A program made the translations under genes and the position numbers. Below are positions 1 through 4,790 of a stretch of 6,297 nt of DNA, one piece after another. The stretch's first letter is position 1. Every line of letters starts with the position of its first letter. Origin of the DNA: Candidatus Methanophagales archaeon (lineage in GTDB: Archaea > Halobacteriota > Syntropharchaeia > Alkanophagales > Methanospirareceae); NCBI GenBank assembly GCA_023131215.1, contig JAGLZV010000013.1, forward strand, positions 1 through 6,297, in the 5' to 3' direction. Below the pieces are notes generated by a model. The model was not told the origin of the DNA. It saw only the letters and a list, made by a program, of their open reading frames with translations, and searched no databases.

Positions 1-10
1 AAGAGTAGAA

Positions 11-134
11 AAATTCCAAATTTCAAGCACCAAATAACAAACAAACCCAAATGACAAAAAACCCAAATGAGTTTATGATTTTGATTTTAGTGCTTGGAAT
101 TTATTTGTAATTTGGTGCTTGGAGCTTGTAATTT
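11..134. repeat. Imperfect long inverted repeat with internal direct repeats
   Basis: The arms at 11-41 and 104-134 are reverse complements at 26 of 31 positions, including a 12-base run centred on GGTGCTTG. The spacer holds an exact 12-base direct repeat, AAACCCAAATGA, at 43-54 and 59-70. The motif GTGCTTGGA occurs at 90-98 and again at 115-123, a 25-bp period. The element lies 32 bp beyond the stop codon of the minus-strand PAC2 gene and nothing in it looks coding. It resembles the AT-rich intergenic repeats that occur in many copies in some genomes. A transcript-end hairpin for the PAC2 gene is an alternative. No transposase is visible. Confidence 0.6.
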
Positions 135-165
135 CTATTGGCTAAACAAATGCCATGCATTTAAA

Positions 166-990
166 TTACCCATACATGTAGTGAGATGGTTCAGCTCCCA
201 CGCCCTCGCCGCGATAAGCCGCGCTCTCTCGTTGTTTTCTTATTCTCTCTTCAACGACTTCTGCACTTTCCTTGAGCATCTCTTCTATCTTTGTTGTTTC
301 TAAGTCTATCCCGGCTAATTTCTTGAAAGCCCTAAGAGCTCCGGCACAGGCTCTCAGGTCTTCGGGATATTTTCCCACGCCAAGGATAGAATAACTTTCA
401 ATGCCTAATTTAGAGGCAAAACCAGGTAGAAGCCCTGTTTTACGAATAATGGAATATCTACCGACGTTTTTTCTCGTCATCTTTTTAATTCTATCCGGGA
501 TTTCTTTCTTCGAGCCTTCAAAAAAGCCAATATATGCTTCCACTTCCTCGGTCATCTTTCTAAAAGGCTCTTGTGAGGGCAAGATTACCCCTACTGTGTA
601 TAACTCTTTAACACAAAGCTCTTTTGAAAGTTTAGCCACACACTCTGCCTGTTTATACGCCGATTTTGGAATATACTCGGTCTCCGGATATTTGCCAACA
701 TAACAGAATAATCTTTTCTCCTCACTGTACCAAATCTCGTCATGCGGGATTTCAAATTCGTCTTCTCGTGCTTCTACCACAGGCGGGAAGTTATAAGAAT
801 ACAAATTCAATATCTTCTCTGAGTCCTTTAAAAGCTCCTTTATGTGATATGGTATGATATTCCCCATGGGTGGGAATCCGGCAATCAAGATATTCTCGTA
901 ATTCTTTACCTTCTCTTTAAACTTCTCCTCGTCTACGTTCCAATAAACCGTGAATTCTTCGATTTCAAAGCCCTTATCCATTCCTATCAC
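166..990 (-). CDS. PAC2-family protein (archaeal proteasome assembly chaperone homologue)
   Basis: This 274-residue soluble protein has the features of the PAC2 family (PF09754), whose eukaryotic members (Pba1-Pba2/PAC1-PAC2) and archaeal members (PbaA/PbaB) help assemble or bind the 20S proteasome. The N-terminal part carries the family-like segment GFPPMGNIIPYHIKELL (residues 38-54), then NFPPVVEA (67-74). The C-terminal part has TGLLPGFASKLGIES (185-199), a GKYPED turn (206-211), and a charged helical tail at about 232-257. The last three residues are Met-Tyr-Gly, which fits the hydrophobic-Tyr-any (HbYX) motif used to dock into the proteasome alpha ring. The start is GTG at 988-990, but the ATG at 979-981 (residue 4) is equally plausible; neither has a good Shine-Dalgarno sequence. 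It is transcribed away from the geranylgeranyl reductase. Family assignment is strong; the proteasome role is inferred. Confidence 0.85.
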   Translation of the reverse strand: MIGMDKGFEIEEFTVYWNVDEEKFKEKVKNYENILIAGFPPMGNIIPYHIKELLKDSEKILNLYSYNFPPVVEAREDEFEIPHDEIWYSEEKRLFCYVGKYPETEYIPKSAYKQAECVAKLSKELCVKELYTVGVILPSQEPFRKMTEEVEAYIGFFEGSKKEIPDRIKKMTRKNVGRYSIIRKTGLLPGFASKLGIESYSILGVGKYPEDLRACAGALRAFKKLAGIDLETTKIEEMLKESAEVVEERIRKQRESAAYRGEGVGAEPSHYMYG

Positions 991-1017
991 ATTATATATT
1001 ATTCGTCAATGCTATTT

Positions 1018-1030
1018 AATTTATATCTTT
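1018..1030 (-). promoter_or_regulatory. TATA box for the PAC2 gene, possibly shared divergent promoter
   Basis: Read on the minus strand the site is AAAGATATAAATT, a good archaeal BRE/TATA-like sequence. A start about 26 bp downstream would fall near 996, leaving a very short leader before the GTG (990) or ATG (981). The core is nearly symmetric (TTTATATC on the plus strand), so it could also drive the reductase gene, giving a leader of about 40 nt that includes stem-loop copy 1. Confidence 0.55.
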
Positions 1031-1046
1031 TGCAAAAGAAACATAT

Positions 1047-1085
1047 TTCTTTTGGTAAAGCTTTTCTTTCTAAGAAAAGGTTTGT
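1047..1085 (+). repeat. Stem-loop intergenic repeat, copy 1
   Basis: A perfect 8-bp stem (CTTTTCTT at 1061-1068, AAGAAAAG at 1072-1079) closes a 3-base loop. Outside it is a G-G mismatch (1060 and 1080), then an AAA/TTT extension (1057-1059 with 1081-1083). The block matches copy 2 over 39 positions with a single difference, at 1070, in the loop. The reductase ATG lies 12 nt past the stem. The right arm contributes the only purine-rich ribosome-binding-like sequence (AAAAGG), so the hairpin may affect translation. Confidence 0.75.
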
Positions 1086-1091
1086 TGACAA

Positions 1092-2273
1092 ATGAAAGAG
1101 GAGAGGTATGACGTTGTAGTGGTAGGAGCGGGACCTGCTGGCAGTGTAACCGCGAAAACCGCTGCTGAACACGGGTTAGATGTCCTTTTGATAGAAAGAA
1201 ACCAAGAGATAGGTGTGCCGGTGAAATGTGCGGAAGGAGTGAGCAAAGAAATAGAGAAGTTCGTTGCACTCGATAAAAAATGGGTCTGTGCCGAGGTGAA
1301 AGGAGCGAACATATACGGTCCTGACGGCACGAAGGTAGTTATGTCGGGGGAGAAGATGGATGAAGTGGGATATGTGCTCGAAAGGAGATTATTTGATAAG
1401 TTTCTTGCAATCGAAGCTGCACGTGCAGGTGCAGAGGTAAGAGTCAAAACAGAAGCTTATGGTGTCATTGAAGGAGGCGGGTATGTAAAAGGTGTTTATG
1501 CTCGGTGTATGGGGGAGGATACACGCATTCATGCGCAAGTCGTGGTTGGTGCGGATGGCGTGGAATCGAAGGTGGGCAGATGGGCAGGTATTGACACGAG
1601 GTTGCGACCTTCTAATATATCCGTAGGCGCAGAGTTCCTTATGTGCGATATAGAACTGAACAGGGATTATTCTGAATTTTTCCTGGGCAGTGAAATTGCA
1701 CCTAAAGGCTATGCCTGGGTATTTCCAAAAGGTGGAGATTGCGCAAATGTAGGTCTTGGAATAGGTGGAGATGTATCGGGTGAAAAGCACCGTGCAATTG
1801 ACTATCTAAAGGCATTTGTGCGCAATAGGTTTCCCGATGGAAAGACCGTGGCTGAGATGTATGGCGCTGTGCCGCTGAGCGGACCGCTAAACGAAAGCGT
1901 AGCGGATGGACTTATTTTAGTAGGAGATGCTGCGAGACAAGTCAATGCTTTAACCGGGGGCGGCATTACGTATGCAATGCATGCGGGAACAATAGCAGGC
2001 GATGTAATAGCAAAGGCATCTTGGGAAAAAGATTTTTCAAAGAAGAGATTGATGGAATACGAGAGCAGATGGAGAAGCGCGTTTGGAAAAAGGTTGGAAA
2101 CGAGCTTAAAAGCAAAAGAATTCTTCTTCGGGCTCTCTGATGAAGACCTCAACACGCTTGCTCATTCTTTAGCAGGGGTAAAAATAGAGGAGCTTTCTGT
2201 TGGGGCACTGTTGTTGGAATTGATACGGAGAAATCCGAAGATGCTGCTTGGACTGGCGAAAATGCTGCTCTAA
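1092..2273 (+). CDS. Geranylgeranyl reductase family flavoprotein (probable digeranylgeranylglycerophospholipid reductase)
   Basis: This 393-residue FAD enzyme belongs to the geranylgeranyl reductase family (TIGR02032 type). In archaea such enzymes saturate the double bonds of geranylgeranyl chains in membrane ether lipids. Residues 8-17 hold the Rossmann nucleotide motif (VVVVGAGPAG), followed by the acidic residue E35 that ends the second strand. The family motif PVKCAEG is at 43-49, with Cys46. The substrate-side motif YAWVFPK is at 207-213, followed by NVGLGIG (219-225). The second FAD motif GDAARQVNALTGGGI is at 278-292. Length is normal for the family. The ATG at 1092 puts the Rossmann strand at residue 8, as expected. 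No transmembrane segment is evident, so membrane association would be peripheral. A role in menaquinone or another isoprenoid pathway cannot be excluded. Confidence 0.92.
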   Translation: MKEERYDVVVVGAGPAGSVTAKTAAEHGLDVLLIERNQEIGVPVKCAEGVSKEIEKFVALDKKWVCAEVKGANIYGPDGTKVVMSGEKMDEVGYVLERRLFDKFLAIEAARAGAEVRVKTEAYGVIEGGGYVKGVYARCMGEDTRIHAQVVVGADGVESKVGRWAGIDTRLRPSNISVGAEFLMCDIELNRDYSEFFLGSEIAPKGYAWVFPKGGDCANVGLGIGGDVSGEKHRAIDYLKAFVRNRFPDGKTVAEMYGAVPLSGPLNESVADGLILVGDAARQVNALTGGGITYAMHAGTIAGDVIAKASWEKDFSKKRLMEYESRWRSAFGKRLETSLKAKEFFFGLSDEDLNTLAHSLAGVKIEELSVGALLLELIRRNPKMLLGLAKMLL

Positions 2274-2278
2274 AAACA

Positions 2279-2291
2279 CTTTTTCTTTTTT
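2279..2291 (+). terminator. T-rich tract after geranylgeranyl reductase
   Basis: A pyrimidine tract of eleven T and two C begins six bases past the reductase stop codon. Archaeal RNA polymerase commonly terminates at oligo-T on the non-template strand without needing a hairpin. This would separate the reductase transcript from the radical SAM genes, but it could also simply be part of the pyrimidine-rich repeat region that follows. Confidence 0.4.
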
Positions 2292-2293
2292 AC

Positions 2294-2329
2294 AAAACAC
2301 TTTCTTTTAGAAAAAGAACCTGTGCTAAG
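2294..2329 (+). repeat. Possible degenerate stem-loop repeat next to copy 2
   Basis: The stretch CTTTCTTTTAGAAAAAG (2300-2316) can fold with one internal mismatch. It is followed by TGTGCTAA (2321-2328), which recurs after copy 2 at 2373-2380, a spacing of 52 bp. This suggests that the gap before the first radical SAM gene holds two tandem units, the upstream one decayed. The low-complexity composition makes the call tentative. Confidence 0.35.
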
Positions 2330-2336
2330 AAAATAA

Positions 2337-2375
2337 TTCTTTTGGTAAAGCTTTTCTTTTTAAGAAAAGGTTTGT
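2337..2375 (+). repeat. Stem-loop intergenic repeat, copy 2
   Basis: The block is identical to copy 1 except for one loop base (T at 2360 instead of C). The 8-bp stem is CTTTTCTT (2351-2358) with AAGAAAAG (2362-2369), flanked by the same G-G mismatch and AAA/TTT extension. The first radical SAM gene starts 24 nt beyond the stem. The two copies flank the reductase gene as direct repeats. Confidence 0.75.
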
Positions 2376-2393
2376 GCTAAAAGAAAAAAATAA

Positions 2394-3239
2394 ATGAAAA
2401 CGAGAAATGGATACAGATATGTTCCTTTTATCACGCTGTCACTATCAGAGCCAAAGCCACGTATTTGGCTCACTCTTTCGGGGTGCAACTTCAAATGTAG
2501 GGGATGTTTTAGCATAGCTCGTGACTCGGTAGGCGAACCGATGACTGTTGATGGATTAATAAACTGGGTGGAGAAATCACGTTGGGCTTATACTAATAGC
2601 ACACTGCTGGAAGAGGCTATAATAACGGGAGGTGAACCAACATTGGACAGGGACTTTTTGCTTGACCTTGTGCTAAATCTCAAAACGTGTATGGAAGTGA
2701 AACACATTACACTATCTACGAACGGATATTTATTGGACATGGATTGCGTAATGAAATTGAAGGATGCGGGTCTCGACGAGGTTAAGCTTGACATAAAAGC
2801 ATACAATGAGTCAATCCACCAGTGGTACACCGGTATGTCCAATCGCCCGGTTCGTAAGGCTGTGAGAAACCTATTTGAAAGCGAACTCGATTTCAGGGTT
2901 GAAACGGTCTTGATGCCTGGGATTGTGGATGCGGAAGAAATCGAGCGAATCGCTTCTTTTTTAGCTCAGATTGACCCAGGAATCAAGTATAAAGTCGTTA
3001 AGTTTGCACCTGGAGAAGCGAGGGAAAAAGTAACAAGAAGACCAAGTGACGAAAAGATTGAACTTGCGGTTAACTCGGCTTCAAAATACCTGCTAAATGT
3101 TGCTGGGGGCAAAGCCTGTGTCCAGCAATTTGCTTCTCCAGAATCGAGGGAAGAGGACATGAAGAAGTGGATTAGGGTGTATCCAGATATGAAAACAGAG
3201 ACAATAATTGCAAAACCGAGTGGGTTTAAAGTGTCTTGA
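2394..3239 (+). CDS. Radical SAM protein, NrdG/PflA-activase-like, paralogue 1
   Basis: This 281-residue protein has the radical SAM cluster motif C31-N-F-K-C35-R-G-C38 (CX3CX2C), which binds a [4Fe-4S] cluster and S-adenosylmethionine. The Gly before the third Cys recalls anaerobic ribonucleotide reductase activase (NrdG) rather than the aromatic residue usual in other radical SAM enzymes. Further support comes from the TGGEPT motif (78-83), STNGYL (108-113), VKLDIKA (130-136) and the strand-turn VLMPGIVDAEEIE (172-184), all typical of glycyl-radical-activase-like (COG1180-type) proteins. The C-terminal part has a lone Cys242 in GKACV and the segment WIRVYPD (259-265), both echoed in the neighbour. 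There are no extra Cys clusters typical of SPASM or ferredoxin inserts. Substrate unknown: no glycyl radical enzyme or precursor peptide is encoded here. Start ATG 2394 has no strong Shine-Dalgarno sequence. Confidence 0.85.
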   Translation: MKTRNGYRYVPFITLSLSEPKPRIWLTLSGCNFKCRGCFSIARDSVGEPMTVDGLINWVEKSRWAYTNSTLLEEAIITGGEPTLDRDFLLDLVLNLKTCMEVKHITLSTNGYLLDMDCVMKLKDAGLDEVKLDIKAYNESIHQWYTGMSNRPVRKAVRNLFESELDFRVETVLMPGIVDAEEIERIASFLAQIDPGIKYKVVKFAPGEAREKVTRRPSDEKIELAVNSASKYLLNVAGGKACVQQFASPESREEDMKKWIRVYPDMKTETIIAKPSGFKVS

Positions 3240-3255
3240 AAGCTTTCTTTAAACC
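3223..3255 (+). other. Hairpin spanning the stop codon of radical SAM paralogue 1
   Basis: GGTTTAAAG (3223-3231) and CTTTAAACC (3247-3255) are a perfect 9-bp inverted repeat with a 15-base loop that contains the TGA stop codon (3237-3239). The loop also overlaps the palindrome GAAAGCTTTC (3238-3247). The right arm overlaps the left arm of stem-loop copy 3, so the two structures cannot form together in RNA. Confidence 0.45.
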
Positions 3256-3285
3256 TTTTCTTATAAAGAAAAGTTTTATAAAAAT
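3251..3285 (-). repeat. Stem-loop intergenic repeat, copy 3 (inverted orientation)
   Basis: Read on the minus strand, this block aligns with copies 1 and 2. It shares the 13-base run AAACCTTTTCTTA (plus-strand reading) and then AAAGAAAAG, with scattered differences further out. The stem is CTTTTCTT (3255-3262) with AAGAAAAG (3266-3273), a 3-base loop, and an AAA/TTT extension beyond a mismatch. It lies in the 60-bp gap between the two radical SAM genes, 26 nt before the second start. Its opposite orientation argues against a role that depends only on the plus-strand primary sequence. Confidence 0.6.
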
Positions 3286-3299
3286 CATATAGAAGATAA

Positions 3300-4241
3300 A
3301 TGCCAATTCTGGAGACGGGATATGGATATGGACATGGTTATAGCTATAGCTATAGATATGTTCCTTTTATTACGCTGTCAGAGCTAAAGCCGCGTGTTTG
3401 GATCACGCTTTCGGACTGCAACTTCAAATGTAGGGGATGTTTTAGCCTTGCTCGTGAGCCAATAGGTGAGCCGATGAGTGTTGAGCAGTTAATAAACCTG
3501 GTGAAGAAATCGTCGAGGGAATATTATGGGGATACGCCGCTGGAAGAAGCGGTAATAACAGGCGGCGAACCTACGCTAAACAGACATTACCTCGTGGATT
3601 TGGTATCGCACTTAAAAAAATTTATTGGAGGCGTGGTGCTTGACACGAATGGATACCTTTTAGACGATGCTTACTTGGATGAGCTGATCGAAGCGGGGTT
3701 AACTGAAGTTATGTTTGATTTGAAGGCGTGGGGTGAAAAACTGCATGAATGGTACACCGGGTACTCGAATAGAAGGATATTGGAGAATATAAGAAACGCG
3801 TATGGAAAGGTAAAACTCGTGGTTAATACCGTGTACATACCGGGGATTGTGGATGAATCCGAAATAGAGAAGATAGCGAGGTTTTTATCCGAAATAGACA
3901 GGAAAGGGGAGATAGATTACAGAATAAATAGATACAACACGAATTTGAGCCACGAGAAAATATCAAGAAATCCATATCCCGAGGAGATAGAGCGTGCTTA
4001 CTCGATTGTTGCTAAATATATGAAAAACTCGGTGATAGGCAAGAGCTGTGTTAGGGAAAGGAAAATAGAAGTGAAAAGAGGTTGGATAACGGTATTTCCA
4101 GATGGAACCTTAAAAAAGCGAACTTTAGCTGATTATAGGAAGGAGAATGAAAGAATGAAAATGAAGAGTGCTACTGTTGATGGTGAGATGAAAAGCATGA
4201 AAAAAGAGAAGTTGGTTAAAGCGACGAGGTCATCAGATTGA
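3300..4241 (+). CDS. Radical SAM protein, NrdG/PflA-activase-like, paralogue 2
   Basis: This 313-residue protein is a clear tandem paralogue of the preceding gene. It has the same CNFKCRGCFS cluster segment (C40, C44, C47), TGGEPT (87-92), DTNGYLLD (115-122), a matching EWYTGYSNR (150-158), PGIVDESEIE (181-190), Cys250 in GKSCV, and WITVFPD (262-268). Two ends differ. The N-terminus carries a Gly/Tyr/Ser-rich stretch, GYGYGHGYSYSYRY (7-20), encoded by period-6 tandem DNA. The C-terminus has a Lys/Glu/Met-rich charged tail (about 272-313) that paralogue 1 lacks. The ATG at 3300 is the only start candidate before the cluster motif, and no strong Shine-Dalgarno sequence precedes it. Both copies retain all key residues, so duplication followed by specialisation is more likely than decay. 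Substrate unknown. Confidence 0.85.
   Translation: MPILETGYGYGHGYSYSYRYVPFITLSELKPRVWITLSDCNFKCRGCFSLAREPIGEPMSVEQLINLVKKSSREYYGDTPLEEAVITGGEPTLNRHYLVDLVSHLKKFIGGVVLDTNGYLLDDAYLDELIEAGLTEVMFDLKAWGEKLHEWYTGYSNRRILENIRNAYGKVKLVVNTVYIPGIVDESEIEKIARFLSEIDRKGEIDYRINRYNTNLSHEKISRNPYPEEIERAYSIVAKYMKNSVIGKSCVRERKIEVKRGWITVFPDGTLKKRTLADYRKENERMKMKSATVDGEMKSMKKEKLVKATRSSD
3318..3359 (+). repeat. Period-6 coding microsatellite (Gly/Ser-Tyr units)
   Basis: Seven hexamers run in frame: GGATAT twice, GGACAT, GGTTAT, AGCTAT twice, AGATAT. They encode GYGYGHGYSYSYRY at the N-terminus of the second radical SAM protein. The first paralogue has only the equivalent of one or two units before the shared YRYVPF. 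The pattern is what in-frame slippage expansion would produce, and it could vary in length between strains without breaking the reading frame. Confidence 0.7.
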
Positions 4242-4264
4242 TTATTATTTGAGCAATTACATAA

Positions 4265-4273
4265 AGTATATTA
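4265..4273 (+). promoter_or_regulatory. Candidate TATA box for the acetyltransferase gene
   Basis: AGTATATTA lies about 42 bp before the ATG at 4311. With usual archaeal spacing, transcription would start near 4295, inside the loop of stem-loop copy 4, leaving a leader of about 16 nt that carries GAAAGG. If correct, the mRNA would contain only the right arm of the hairpin, and the TTG at 4296 would be an unlikely start. Confidence 0.35.
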
Positions 4274-4274
4274 T

Positions 4275-4310
4275 TTCTTTGGTAAAGCTTTCTTTTTGAA
4301 AGAAAGGTTT
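4275..4310 (+). repeat. Stem-loop intergenic repeat, copy 4 (covarying stem)
   Basis: The flank TTCTTTGGTAAAGC matches copies 1 and 2 apart from one missing T. The stem is CTTTCTTT (4288-4295) with AAAGAAAG (4299-4306) and loop TTG. Compared with copies 1 and 2, two adjacent base pairs are exchanged (T-A to C-G and C-G to T-A) with matching changes on both arms. The G-G mismatch (4287 and 4307) and AAA/TTT extension are retained. The right arm covers the probable ribosome binding site GAAAGG, 3 nt before the ATG. Confidence 0.72.
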
Positions 4311-4766
4311 ATGATAAGGAAATTCAGATGGTCGGATTTGGAAGATGTTCTGGGAATAGAGAAAAGGGCATTTCCAAAATCGCCTTACAACAGATTTACT
4401 TTCTTGTATTATGCATCAGCATACCGGGATAATTTCCTGGTATATGTACATGAGGATAAGAGAAAGGGCTTGAATAAAATCGTTGGCTATATTATCTTTT
4501 ATTCTGAAGGGCATATAGTGTCTATTGCAGTGCATCCCGCGTATAGGGGGAGGGGTATAGGAACTGAGCTTGTAGGAGAAGTTTTGAAAGTAACGAAAGG
4601 TAATGCGAGTGTGGAAGCCCGAGAGAGCAACGAAGTGGCAAAGGAGTTTTATAAGCATTTGGGCTTCTCCCTGCAGTCTATAATCCCAAAGTATTATGGC
4701 GATGAAGATGCACTGTTGATGATTCGGAGAGGCACTGACATAGGCAATAAAGAAAAAGATTTATAA
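4311..4766 (+). CDS. GNAT family N-acetyltransferase, RimI/archaeal Nat-like
   Basis: This 151-residue protein has the GNAT fold (PF00583) and looks like archaeal RimI/Ard1-type N-terminal acetyltransferases, which move an acetyl group from acetyl-CoA to protein N-termini. It opens with the typical first strand and helix, MIRKFRWSDLEDVLGIEKRAF. The acetyl-CoA pyrophosphate loop is SIAVHPAYRGRGIGTELV (71-88), with R79-x-x-G82-x-G84. Motif B is VEARESNEVAKEFYKHLGF (101-119), and the end carries the RimI-like PKYYGDEDALLM (126-137). I chose ATG 4311 over an in-frame TTG at 4296 because GNAT proteins start at this strand, GAAAGG lies just upstream, and the TTG sits in the loop of a repeat element. 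The exact substrate cannot be read from sequence. The stop codon lies within the TATA box of the next gene. Confidence 0.88.
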   Translation: MIRKFRWSDLEDVLGIEKRAFPKSPYNRFTFLYYASAYRDNFLVYVHEDKRKGLNKIVGYIIFYSEGHIVSIAVHPAYRGRGIGTELVGEVLKVTKGNASVEARESNEVAKEFYKHLGFSLQSIIPKYYGDEDALLMIRRGTDIGNKEKDL

Positions 4767-4767
4767 A
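4760..4767 (+). promoter_or_regulatory. TATA box giving a predicted leaderless DUF92 transcript
   Basis: TTTATAAA, preceded by the purine-rich AAAAAGA, overlaps the last Leu codon and stop codon of the acetyltransferase gene. Its centre is about 27 bp before the A of the DUF92 ATG (4791), so transcription should start at or next to the start codon. No Shine-Dalgarno sequence occurs in the 24-bp gap, which fits a leaderless mRNA. Confidence 0.6.
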
Positions 4768-4790
4768 CAAAATCCGTATCTGAAATTGCC

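Noticed and set aside
94..1095. Plus-strand open frames opposite the PAC2 gene (for example 94-303, 401-703, 666-857, 844-1095)
   Set aside because: They are antisense to a well-supported conserved protein and encode no recognisable motif; the hydrophobic look comes from complementing Lys/Glu-rich codons.
1021..2155. Minus-strand open frames opposite the geranylgeranyl reductase
   Set aside because: They overlap a gene with complete family motifs and show Ser/Thr/Pro-rich, motif-free sequences expected of antisense frames.
3273..3285. TATA-like TTTTATAAAA before the second radical SAM gene
   Set aside because: It is centred about 21 bp from the ATG at 3300, so the predicted transcription start would fall inside the gene with no later in-frame start codon before the cluster motif; it is also part of repeat copy 3.
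4296..4310. TTG start adding five residues (MKERF) to the acetyltransferase
   Set aside because: The TTG is in the loop of the repeat hairpin, the added residues are encoded by the repeat itself, and GNAT proteins normally begin at the MIRKF strand encoded from 4311.
1047..4310. Stem-loop copies considered as a CRISPR array or as insertion sequence ends
   Set aside because: The copies are over 900 bp apart with whole genes between them, spacers are not uniform, one copy is inverted, and no transposase or cas gene is present.
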